Assembly: GCA_031263435.1 (NCBI GenBank)
Contig: JAISFT010000109.1
Span: forward strand, 1-8,979
DNA: 8,979 bases
Reading direction: 5' to 3'
Origin: Treponema sp.
GTDB lineage: Bacteria > Spirochaetota > Spirochaetia > Treponematales > Breznakiellaceae
Made by a program: the position numbers and the translations under genes
The notes under the pieces: model-generated
The model's input: only the letters and a program-made list of their open reading frames with translations
The model's database searches: none
Told to the model about the DNA's origin: nothing
Shown here: positions 1 to 6,326 of the stretch, piece by piece
Position numbering within the stretch: the first letter of the stretch is position 1
Layout of the letters: each line of letters begins with the position of its first letter

Positions 1-15
1 TATAGTTGTTGCACT

Positions 16-837
16 ATGCCGCAGACAAACCGCCCTAAGCCTTATGTCCCCCGGTTGGGCATTGTTTACCCGGATTCCCCCGACTCCCACATGGAGGGGA
101 GAAAGGGGAAACGGGTAAACGAACCTGTTGTGGACGAACACTACCCCTTCCTTGATAAATCTTTGGGATTCAGGTTTTGGAGCGCCCTTCTCTATCTGGG
201 CATCTTTGTCCTGGTCTTTAGTCTGTCCCCTGTCCGTTTTGGGCTTCGTATTGAGGGGAGGAAGATCCTAAAAAAATACCGTGAACTCCTGCGGAACGGG
301 GCCATGACGGTATCGAACCATACGTTGCGCTGGGATCTGCTCATGGTTCTCCAGGCGGTACGGTTCAGGCGGCTTTACTTTCCCGCGTGGAAAGAAAACC
401 TTGCCGGCCCCGACAGGAACCTTATCCGGCTGGTGGGCGGGATCCCCGTTCCTTCTTCCATCCACGCCATGAAAAAATTCAACCAGGCCTTTGACGAACT
501 CCACCAAAAAAAGAAGTGGATCCATGTGTTTCCCGAGGGGAGCAACTGGTCCTACTATCACTTTATCCGGCCTTTTAAGAAGGGTATGTTTACCATGGCC
601 TACAACTACCGGCTTCCCGTCATCCCTATGGCCTTTTCCTACCGGGAACCCGGGGGGCTGTACCGGCTGTTCAAGAGGGGCTACCCCCTTATAACCCTGC
701 GGATTGGGGAGCCTGTTTTACCCGATCTTTCCAAACCCCGCCGGGAGGCGGTAAGCCTTCTCAGGGCCCAGGTCCACCAGCGGATCGTTGAACTGGCCGG
801 CCTTACCAGTAACCCTTTCCCCTGCGAAGGGGATTGA
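16..837 (+). CDS. PlsC-type acyltransferase (1-acylglycerol-3-phosphate acyltransferase family)
   Basis: Probably transfers an acyl chain to lysophosphatidic acid or a related lysolipid at the inner face of the membrane. The lysophosphatidic acid acyltransferase signature is clear: NHTLRWD at residues 101-107 gives the catalytic H-x4-D (H102, D107), GGIPVP at 141-146 is motif II, FPEGS at 172-176 is motif III, and VIPMAFSY at 202-209 fits motif IV. One hydrophobic segment at about 55-75 should anchor it to the membrane. Its 273 residues are normal to slightly long for the family, because about 50 polar residues precede the membrane segment. The start is uncertain: no Shine-Dalgarno sequence precedes ATG 16, the frame is open to the window edge, and another ATG lies at 91. 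It ends 60 bases before the TRAP binding-protein gene and could be co-transcribed with it. The exact acyl acceptor cannot be told. Confidence 0.85.
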   Translation: MPQTNRPKPYVPRLGIVYPDSPDSHMEGRKGKRVNEPVVDEHYPFLDKSLGFRFWSALLYLGIFVLVFSLSPVRFGLRIEGRKILKKYRELLRNGAMTVSNHTLRWDLLMVLQAVRFRRLYFPAWKENLAGPDRNLIRLVGGIPVPSSIHAMKKFNQAFDELHQKKKWIHVFPEGSNWSYYHFIRPFKKGMFTMAYNYRLPVIPMAFSYREPGGLYRLFKRGYPLITLRIGEPVLPDLSKPRREAVSLLRAQVHQRIVELAGLTSNPFPCEGD

Positions 838-838
838 T

Positions 839-844
839 TATACT
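839..844 (+). promoter_or_regulatory. Possible -10 box upstream of the TRAP genes
   Basis: TATACT lies just after the acyltransferase stop and about 54 bases before the TTG start of the binding-protein gene. It matches the sigma-70 -10 consensus at five of six bases. The -35 region at the right distance (TTTCCC, 816-821) is poor, so this may be chance, or a weak internal promoter within a plsC-TRAP operon. Confidence 0.25.
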
Positions 845-855
845 GAAGGGGCGGC

Positions 856-885
856 TTCAAAAAGTTTACTGTTTCAAAGAGTTTA
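856..885 (+). repeat. Imperfect 13-bp direct repeat before the TRAP binding-protein gene
   Basis: TTCAAAAAGTTTA (856-868) recurs as TTCAAAGAGTTTA (873-885) with one mismatch and a 17-base period, directly before the GGAG ribosome-binding site. A 17-base period does not put both copies on the same face of the DNA helix. It could be a binding site or a local duplication; function unknown. Confidence 0.4.
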
Positions 886-897
886 ACGGAGATTAAA

Positions 898-1905
898 TTG
901 AAACGATTATGCATAGTCTTTATGTTCCTTTGCTGTCTTGTCCTGTTTACCGCTGTTCCCGTTTCCGCACAAAGAAGAACAATCATAAAACTTTCGTCCC
1001 TGGTTCCCGAAAAAACGCCCTGGGGCGACTTGTTGAACCGTATGGCCGCCGAATGGTACCAGGCCAGCAACGGCGAAGTTGAACTGGTGATCAGTTATGG
1101 GCTGCGATCCAGCGAGGGGGACCTGCTGAGGCAGCTTAATCTGAACCAGATTCAGGCGGCCATGTTGAGTACCTTTGGCTTAAAGTTGATCATGCCGGAG
1201 ATAATGACTCTGAGCTGTCCCTTCCTGATCAGGGATAACGAGGAACTGGACATCGTGCTGAACCAGTTGAAGCCCGACATTGAAAGAAGGATCAGCGATA
1301 GGGGGTATCATACCCTGGCCTGGTCCAAGGTGGGGTGGGTGCGCTTTTTTTCCAAGAATCCCGTCTTTGTGCCCGCCGATCTAAAGGGGCAGAAATTGGG
1401 GACCAGCGAAACGGAGCCCGAACTGATGGACGCCTTTAAGGCGATGGGCTACCAGATGGTGCCGGTGGCGATGAATCAGATACTGGTCAGCTTATCCGGC
1501 GGGCAGATTGATGCGGTATATCAGAGTCCGGTGAACGCCGGGGGACTGCAGATATTCGGCAGGGCGAAAAACATGGCCTCCATCCCTGTGGCGCCCTTTA
1601 TGGGGGCTATTGTCATGAACCAGCGGGCTTGGCGCAGCATTCCCGAAAGGTACCGGGACGAGTTGATGCGCATAACCAGGCGGGTGGAGGCGGAACTGGA
1701 CGCGTCGGTCCAGTCCTTTGAAGCGGAGATTATCCAGAGTTTTACGGAATACGGCCTGGTGATTAACCAGGTAAGCCCCGAGCAGGCCCAACTGTGGTAC
1801 GCCGACATAGACCGGGCCCTGCCTTCCCTGATAAGGGGCGTCTTTGATGAGGGTATGTACAACCGGATCAATGCCCTGCTGACGGCCCACCGCGGTGGGC
1901 GCTGA
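898..1905 (+). CDS. TRAP transporter periplasmic solute-binding protein (DctP/TatP-like)
   Basis: Captures a solute in the periplasm and hands it to the fused TRAP permease encoded next. The start is TTG at 898, set by GGAG at 888-891 with six bases of spacing. It gives a Sec signal peptide: basic KR at 2-3, hydrophobic core to about residue 20, and a likely cleavage site after VSA (residue 24). No lipobox is evident. The mature part follows the DctP fold: KLSSLVPEKTPWG near 31-43, DLKGQKLGT at 161-169, and VSLSGGQIDAVYQSP near 197-211. Its 335 residues are typical. In most DctP proteins the segment after DLKG reads x-K-x-R, and that arginine salt-bridges the substrate carboxylate. Here it is Gly168. 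As I recall, treponemal TatP proteins also lack it, which suggests a non-carboxylate or hydrophobic ligand. No TatT partner gene lies in this window. Confidence 0.92.
   Translation: MKRLCIVFMFLCCLVLFTAVPVSAQRRTIIKLSSLVPEKTPWGDLLNRMAAEWYQASNGEVELVISYGLRSSEGDLLRQLNLNQIQAAMLSTFGLKLIMPEIMTLSCPFLIRDNEELDIVLNQLKPDIERRISDRGYHTLAWSKVGWVRFFSKNPVFVPADLKGQKLGTSETEPELMDAFKAMGYQMVPVAMNQILVSLSGGQIDAVYQSPVNAGGLQIFGRAKNMASIPVAPFMGAIVMNQRAWRSIPERYRDELMRITRRVEAELDASVQSFEAEIIQSFTEYGLVINQVSPEQAQLWYADIDRALPSLIRGVFDEGMYNRINALLTAHRGGR
1894..1899 (+). promoter_or_regulatory. Ribosome-binding site that sets the dctQM start
   Basis: GGTGGG lies seven bases before ATG 1907. An in-frame GTG at 1895 overlaps this motif and has no such sequence upstream, so ATG 1907 is the better start. 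The site lies inside the last codons of the binding-protein gene, which favours translational coupling. Confidence 0.6.
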
Positions 1906-1906
1906 A

Positions 1907-3772
1907 ATGGCGGTAAAACAGGGGGAAGGCCGGCCTGTTCTTTGGAAGATCGAGGAGCTTGTCTGCGGTCTTTCCCTGTTTCTGTTGATAGCGATCCCCC
2001 TGGCGGACGCCCTGCTGCGTCTTGTCTTCCGGTCCCGCTTTCCCGCGGCCCCGGTGATGATCGCCCATCTGCTTTTAACCCTGGGCCTCCTGTCCGGCAT
2101 GATCACTACCCGCAACGCGGACCACCTGTCTATCGGCCTTCCCCAGTACCTAAAAAATGAAAAACTAAAGAAGGGCCTGGCCGCCGCGGGGGCCCTGGTG
2201 TCCGCCTTCTTTGCGGTCATCTTTGGCTGGTGTTCCGTGTCCTTCATCCGGGTAGGGCTCTACCCTATGCAGATGGTGGGCTTTATTCCCGACCGGGTTT
2301 TTGCCCTGGTTATGCCCCTGGGTTACGGTGTTATCGCCTTTCGCTTTGCCCGGCAGGCTTTTTCTTCCGGCGCGAAGGTTGTTCTCTGCGCGGCGGCGCC
2401 GGCGCTGGGAACGGTCTGCTCCCTGCCGGCGATCTTTAAATTTATCTGGGGTCTTAACCCTCCCGATTTTGCCTGGGCCCTGAGCGATTTTTTCAGTCTT
2501 GCCGCATTCTGGCTGCACCTGCCCGCGGTAATATTGCTGATACTTGCCGCGCTGATGGGTACGCCGCTTTTTATCGTTATCGGCGGTGTCGCGCTGGTGC
2601 TTTTACAGGCCAACGGGGGGGAAATTGATATTGTGGCCAGTCAGATTTACACCGCCCTTACCCAGACCAATCTTGTCGCCATCCCCCTGTTCACCCTTAC
2701 GGGGTTCATACTTTCCGGCAGCAGGGCGGGGGAACGGCTGGTGGAGGCCTTTAAGAGTTTCTTTGGCTGGATTCCCGGCGGTATGATCGTCGTTACGGTT
2801 ATTCTCTGTGCTTTTTTTACCTCGTTTACCGGGGCCTCCGGGGTAACTATTCTTGCTATGGGGGGAATTCTTCTGACGGTCCTCAAGGACTACCCCCAGC
2901 GATTCGCCATCGGACTCCTTACCGCATCGGGGAGTATCGGGCTTCTGTTCCCCCCAAGCCTTCCTATTTTGCTGGTAGGGGCCGCTACCCGGACCAATAC
3001 GGCCCACCTCTTCCTGGGGGGCATACTTCCCGGCCTGGTGCTGGTGGCGGCGATGGTTATTTTTGGTGTTACGGTCTCGGTAAAGACAAAGATCCCCGTT
3101 ACTCCCTTCAGCCTTAAAAGGGCGGCTCTGGGCTTTAAGGGTTCCATTGCGGAGATCCTGCTCCCCCTCTTTTTGATTGCCGCCTACTTTGGGGGCGTCT
3201 TTTCCCTGGTGGAGCTGGGGGCCGCGGCCGCGGCCTATGTGTTTATTGTTGAGGTTCTTATCTACAAAGAGATTACCCTGCGGGAGATGGGGGCCGTGTT
3301 CGCCAGGGCGATACCCATAATCGGCGGTATCCTGTCTATCCTGGCCTTGGCCCAGGCCCTGTCCTACTACATTGTCGATTCCCGGGTTCCCGAATGGTTT
3401 GCCGCCTGGATGGAGAACACCATCAGTTCCCGGTGGGTGTTCCTCCTTATTCTTAACCTGGCCCTTTTGGTAACAGGCTGCCTTATCGACATATTTTCCG
3501 CCATCATGATTATTCTGCCCCTGATTGCCCCGTTGGGAGAGGTCTACGGCATCTCCCCGGTGCATCTTGGGATCATCTTCCTTATCAACATGGAGGCGGG
3601 GTTCCTTACCCCTCCGGTGGGGCTTAATCTGTTCCTGGCCAGCTACCGCTTTGAAAAACCCTTTACAACCATATCCCGGAACGTCCTCCCCTTCCTGGTT
3701 ATCCAGTTGGTGGTGGTCCTTATCGTGACCTATGTGCCCCAGCTATCGCTGCTTCTTACCCGGTTCTATTAG
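1907..3772 (+). CDS. Fused TRAP transporter permease, small plus large subunits (DctQM)
   Basis: Inner-membrane secondary transporter that moves the solute delivered by the upstream binding protein, driven by a sodium or proton gradient. It is 621 residues from ATG 1907 and fuses two proteins that are separate in many bacteria. The DctQ part (about residues 18-155) has four hydrophobic segments. A linker with one or two more hydrophobic stretches follows. The DctM part starts near residue 205 and holds many membrane segments plus family landmarks: IPLFTLTGFILSG near 260, FTGASGVTILAMGG near 306, GSIGLLFPPSLPILL near 342, TGCLIDIFSAIMIILPLI near 530, and INMEAGFLTPPVGLNLFL near 560. The coding region starts one base after the previous stop, so the two are surely co-expressed. 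Its stop codon overlaps that of the convergent HAD gene. The substrate cannot be read from sequence. Confidence 0.93.
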   Translation: MAVKQGEGRPVLWKIEELVCGLSLFLLIAIPLADALLRLVFRSRFPAAPVMIAHLLLTLGLLSGMITTRNADHLSIGLPQYLKNEKLKKGLAAAGALVSAFFAVIFGWCSVSFIRVGLYPMQMVGFIPDRVFALVMPLGYGVIAFRFARQAFSSGAKVVLCAAAPALGTVCSLPAIFKFIWGLNPPDFAWALSDFFSLAAFWLHLPAVILLILAALMGTPLFIVIGGVALVLLQANGGEIDIVASQIYTALTQTNLVAIPLFTLTGFILSGSRAGERLVEAFKSFFGWIPGGMIVVTVILCAFFTSFTGASGVTILAMGGILLTVLKDYPQRFAIGLLTASGSIGLLFPPSLPILLVGAATRTNTAHLFLGGILPGLVLVAAMVIFGVTVSVKTKIPVTPFSLKRAALGFKGSIAEILLPLFLIAAYFGGVFSLVELGAAAAAYVFIVEVLIYKEITLREMGAVFARAIPIIGGILSILALAQALSYYIVDSRVPEWFAAWMENTISSRWVFLLILNLALLVTGCLIDIFSAIMIILPLIAPLGEVYGISPVHLGIIFLINMEAGFLTPPVGLNLFLASYRFEKPFTTISRNVLPFLVIQLVVVLIVTYVPQLSLLLTRFY

Positions 3773-4458
3773 GATATAAACATAGAGCGGAAGGATTCCC
3801 AGGTATCGGCGTTTATTTTGAAGTAATTCATCCCCGCTGCGGCGGCTCCGGCCCCGTCGGTGTCGTCCCGGTCGCCGGCCACCAGGATGTTCTGCGGGGC
3901 GCAGCCCAGCTCGCGGGCAATGCGCAGGAAAGGGGCGGCCGCGGGCTTTTGGGCCCCAAAGTCCTCCGGCCCGTAGAGTTTTCCCAGGGGACCTGCTTCC
4001 AGGCCCAGGGCCCTGAAGCGTTCCGCGGTCATGGGATAATCCGAGTACACGGCGAAGGGTATTTTTTTGCCCTGCCGGTTATGGCCGGAATTGAGGGCGG
4101 CCAGTAGTTCTGCTGTTCCCGGCCGGGGATGGTAATGTCTGTTCAGAATGTGGACCATGAGGGGTATATAGGTTTCGAAGTACCACTGCCGGGCGGAAGA
4201 CGCAGAACAGCGGGTCTGTTTTGACAATTCCCCGAAAAAAGCCCGGTAATAGGATTCTGCCGAATCGTAAACCCGCCCCGCAAAGAGTTTTCGTATGCTC
4301 CGCTCCGCCCGCACAAGGAACGCGTCAAGGGGACGGCTCAGGATAAGGTGGAGGGCAATATTTTTTGTGTTGAAAAGGGTGCCGTCCAGATCAAAAATAA
4401 GCCCCTGGGGAGGGGCTTTGTTAGTATTACTAATTTTAGTTGATAACACTGCGGACAT
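3769..4458 (-). CDS. HAD-superfamily hydrolase (phosphatase-like, helical cap)
   Basis: Likely a cytoplasmic phosphatase acting on a small phosphorylated metabolite. All four haloacid dehalogenase motifs are present: DLDGT at 23-27 (nucleophile D23, acid/base D25), Ser139 in FAVYSDYP, Lys171 in FGAQKP, and GDRDDTD at 195-201 for magnesium. The roughly 100 residues between motifs I and II form a helical C1 cap, as in phosphoglycolate phosphatase and pyrimidine 5'-nucleotidase relatives; the substrate is not predictable. Its 229 residues are normal. The ATG lies 10 bases after the GH3 stop, and the bases before it (TTTAAGAA) are not a convincing ribosome-binding site, so translation may rely on coupling to GH3. 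A terminator-shaped hairpin covers codons 14-20. The stop overlaps the TRAP permease stop on the other strand. Confidence 0.88.
   Translation of the reverse strand: MSAVLSTKISNTNKAPPQGLIFDLDGTLFNTKNIALHLILSRPLDAFLVRAERSIRKLFAGRVYDSAESYYRAFFGELSKQTRCSASSARQWYFETYIPLMVHILNRHYHPRPGTAELLAALNSGHNRQGKKIPFAVYSDYPMTAERFRALGLEAGPLGKLYGPEDFGAQKPAAAPFLRIARELGCAPQNILVAGDRDDTDGAGAAAAGMNYFKINADTWESFRSMFIS
4393..4418 (-). terminator. Terminator-like hairpin inside the 5' end of the HAD gene (possible attenuator)
   Basis: Read on the - strand, AAGCCCCT (4418-4411), loop CCCC (4410-4407) and AGGGGCTT (4406-4399) form a perfect eight-bp GC-rich stem, followed by ATTTTT (4398-4393). This is the layout of a rho-independent terminator. 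It lies 50 bases after the GH3 stop and inside codons 14-22 of the HAD gene. It could end most GH3 transcripts and act as an attenuator for the HAD gene. The U-run is short (five), and the structure also encodes protein (APPQGLIF), so chance is possible. Confidence 0.5.
4421..4433. repeat. Small AT-rich palindrome near the HAD start
   Basis: TTAGTA-T-TACTAA is a perfect six-bp inverted repeat around one base. It lies between the HAD start codon and the terminator-like hairpin, in a markedly AT-rich stretch. It may be a protein-binding site or chance. Confidence 0.3.
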
Positions 4459-4468
4459 TTCTTAAAGA

Positions 4469-6205
4469 TTATGCGCGCGTATGTTGGGGGGGGGGGGGGG
4501 GGGGGAGGTGTAACACCATTTGTACAAAAATTCCCTGACGGTTGGCATCCAGCATAAGTAAATTCAATTTGAACTGTCCGTCGCGGTAACCCTTGTCGAT
4601 ACAGGCGGCCTTGAACTGCTCAAAAGAATCTTTTACCAGGCGGGATGTGTCCGGCGCTTTTACGCGGTTTGAACTTCGCTTGGATTCGTATTCGGTGTTG
4701 TACTCCCTAAGCCGCGTGTCCACGGCCCTGGTAAACTCCTCCGCCCGCTCCGCAGAAATAGTCTGATCCACAAACTCGTAGTAAAACCGGTAGTTTGATT
4801 TTTCCGCACTGGCAAAGCCCACAAAAAAACTAATGGGAAGCCCCATTTCGTGACTGCAGTTCCGCACCGCCTCGATAAACTGCCGCTCATTCAGTTTTTC
4901 TCCGGTCAGGCTGATGGTGCCGTTTACCTTCTGCACAAATTTAATAAGGGGATACTGATGGTAGAATCCGGTAACTTCCACCAGGTCCGTCATGTTATAG
5001 CGGTACAGGCCGGCGGAGGTGGTAACTATCGGACAGTACTGTTCGCCCTTTTTAAGTTCCCAAAGCTGATAGACCTTGGGGTTTTTCTGTTCTGTTTCGG
5101 ATTCGTGGATAAACTCAAAGTAGGTCATGTGGCCGCAGGGAACGGTATCCAGGGTATTACTCTTGAGGACCAGACCGGCCTTACATTCGGTAGAAAAATA
5201 GCCGAATTCGTGGAACACCGTATGCTCGGGGAAGGAATCCCGTATTTTTTCAAGGTACACCGAGGTGTTCCCGCACATCCAGACATTGACAATCTGCATA
5301 CGGGGCCAGTAATGCTTGGGCAGCACCGTGCCGTGGCGCACCTTCAACTGCCGCAGCTCCTCCGCCCGCGCGGGATTCGGCTTTAAGCGGGCCTCCAGAA
5401 CGGAACGGATGGCGTCGGGAATGGGAAAACGGCGGCTCAGGGTGCCGCCTTCGATGTCTTGCACATATTCATCAAAAAATTCGTTGGCGTTGGTCTGCAT
5501 CTCCACCAGGGTACTGGGATTGGCGGTGATGATCAGGGTTACGTCCCGCTCAATGCCCATACGCATAATCGCGTAGTACCGGGCCTTGTAATTGGCGATG
5601 TGGAATATATCCGCCGGCGCGGGGTGGAGGTCCTCCATAAAATGGGGAATATCCCTCTGGGAAATTCCGGAAATAGAACCGTAGACCGTACCGTCCGGGG
5701 CGGCCCCCTCTATGGCCTTGCCGACAATGGAAAGGGTCTTGCCGTAAAATACCTTGGGTTTATTCTGGATAAGCGTGTAAAACCACTGTTGATTCAATTT
5801 CTTGTAAACATCCTGGTAATAGCGCTCGGTAATGGGAATCCACTTAGGTTCCCTGGTAGTACCGCTGGTGGTCCCATACATCTTGGGCTTTCCGGGAAAC
5901 AGAATATCCGCTTCGCCGTTTTTATGCCGCTCCACATAGGGGCGCAGATCTTCATAATCGTTAATGGGCACATTTTTTTTGTAGGCCGCGAATATTTCCT
6001 GGCCCGGTGATTCAAGAATTGCAGAAAAATTGTGTTCTTTGCCGTAGACTGTATCCTTGGAATTGGTGAGAAATGAACGCAGTACATTTTCCTGGGTCTG
6101 CCGCGCGTCCTTTGACGCCCTGCGTAATTCGGCAAGACCTTTTTTACCGACAATGGTCAATGCAAGTCTGATAAGCCACCAGCCTTTTACTCTTTGTTCT
6201 TTCAA
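4469..6205 (-). CDS. GH3-family acyl-acid amido synthetase-like protein with poly-proline tail
   Basis: Predicted adenylate-forming enzyme: ATP activates a carboxylic acid, which is then joined to an amine or amino acid. Family landmarks, numbered from TTG 6205: P-loop-like TSGTTREPK at 113-121, FGYFSTEC at 334-341 (compare YASSEC of plant GH3), YRYNMTDLVEVTGF at 401-414, SLTGEKLNE at 432-440, and a C-terminal GQFKL at 543-547 where the family keeps its late lysine. At 578 residues it matches GH3 length. TTG 6205 is chosen because AGGAGG stands six bases before it; an in-frame TTG at 6232 would place that motif inside the gene. Just after the conserved C-terminal block come six prolines and QHTRA, encoded by a 20-base C run. 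Its base composition is visibly lower in GC than iorA, a hint of transfer. The true substrate is unknown. Confidence 0.87.
   Translation of the reverse strand: MKEQRVKGWWLIRLALTIVGKKGLAELRRASKDARQTQENVLRSFLTNSKDTVYGKEHNFSAILESPGQEIFAAYKKNVPINDYEDLRPYVERHKNGEADILFPGKPKMYGTTSGTTREPKWIPITERYYQDVYKKLNQQWFYTLIQNKPKVFYGKTLSIVGKAIEGAAPDGTVYGSISGISQRDIPHFMEDLHPAPADIFHIANYKARYYAIMRMGIERDVTLIITANPSTLVEMQTNANEFFDEYVQDIEGGTLSRRFPIPDAIRSVLEARLKPNPARAEELRQLKVRHGTVLPKHYWPRMQIVNVWMCGNTSVYLEKIRDSFPEHTVFHEFGYFSTECKAGLVLKSNTLDTVPCGHMTYFEFIHESETEQKNPKVYQLWELKKGEQYCPIVTTSAGLYRYNMTDLVEVTGFYHQYPLIKFVQKVNGTISLTGEKLNERQFIEAVRNCSHEMGLPISFFVGFASAEKSNYRFYYEFVDQTISAERAEEFTRAVDTRLREYNTEYESKRSSNRVKAPDTSRLVKDSFEQFKAACIDKGYRDGQFKLNLLMLDANRQGIFVQMVLHLPPPPPPQHTRA
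4486..4505. repeat. 20-base poly-G tract (poly-C on the coding strand), candidate phase-variation site
   Basis: Twenty consecutive G on the + strand encode six Pro codons plus parts of the flanking codons at the end of the GH3 gene. A tract this long is prone to slipped-strand mispairing. In the given length the protein ends in QHTRA with the stop at 4471-4469. With one base fewer it would end in NIRAHNL (stop 4464-4462). With one base more it would gain about 49 residues and stop at 4340-4338, inside the HAD gene. Homopolymer sequencing error can also affect the exact count. Confidence 0.9.
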
Positions 6206-6211
6206 CCCTAT

Positions 6212-6217
6212 CCTCCT
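6212..6217 (-). promoter_or_regulatory. Consensus ribosome-binding site of the GH3 gene
   Basis: AGGAGG on the - strand, six bases before TTG 6205. It is a full Shine-Dalgarno match and decides the start of the GH3 gene. Confidence 0.8.
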
Positions 6218-6247
6218 CGCTTTAACTTTCAAGGCAGTGCCAGAGTA

Positions 6248-6263
6248 ACTAGTATACTAGTAT
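6248..6263. repeat. 14-bp perfect palindrome / 8-bp tandem repeat over the GH3 -10 box
   Basis: ACTAGTATACTAGT (6248-6261) reads the same on both strands. The same bases plus two more are two tandem copies of ACTAGTAT (6248-6263). The element covers the -10 box of the GH3 promoter, the position of a classic repressor operator. No regulator gene is nearby, so its role is inferred from position only. Confidence 0.5.
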
Positions 6264-6279
6264 GACAAATTTCTTTCAA
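6251..6279 (-). promoter_or_regulatory. Strong sigma-70-type promoter for the GH3 gene
   Basis: On the - strand, TTGAAA (6279-6274) and TATACT (6256-6251) are separated by exactly 17 bases; each differs from consensus at one position. Transcription would begin near 6244, giving a leader of about 40 bases before TTG 6205. The GH3-HAD pair can thus be expressed apart from iorAB, although nothing between iorB and this promoter looks like a terminator. Confidence 0.7.
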
Positions 6280-6281
6280 GT

Positions 6282-6326
6282 GTTGGGCTTAAACAGCCTT
6301 GGACTTAAACAGCGTTGGGCTTAAAC
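6282..6326. repeat. Tandem 16-bp repeat, about 2.8 copies, at the iorB stop codon
   Basis: The unit GTTGGGCTTAAACAGC occurs at 6282-6297, with three changes at 6298-6313 (starting CCTTGGAC), and as a partial copy at 6314-6326. Sixteen is not a multiple of three, so each copy is read in a different frame of iorB; the third copy read supplies the TAA stop (6291-6289). The last 11 or so residues of IorB come from this repeat. Confidence 0.8.

Noticed and set aside
818..833. TCCCC/GGGGA hairpin at the end of the acyltransferase gene as a terminator
   Set aside because: The stem has only five bp, no T-run follows, and it lies inside codons. Read-through to the TRAP genes is more likely.
1895..1906. 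TRAP permease start at GTG 1895
   Set aside because: Only four residues longer, with no ribosome-binding site upstream; ATG 1907 has GGTGGG at seven bases.
2603..3565. 320-codon open frame on the - strand opposite the TRAP permease
   Set aside because: It is rich in Gly, Gln, Asn and Lys with no recognisable motif, and lies wholly opposite a gene with clear family landmarks. It reflects codon bias in the permease.
4421..4458. Separate promoter for the HAD gene in the AT-rich stretch
   Set aside because: No pair of -35 and -10 boxes with proper spacing is visible, and the stretch lies after the HAD start codon.
4486..4504. Poly-proline tail as a dedicated protein-binding motif
   Set aside because: The prolines arise automatically from a C homopolymer, and the tail lies outside the conserved GH3 core, so no selection for a proline motif needs to be assumed.
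6206..6232. GH3 start at TTG 6232
   Set aside because: It has no ribosome-binding site, and it would put the AGGAGG motif inside the gene. TTG 6205 has ideal spacing from that motif.
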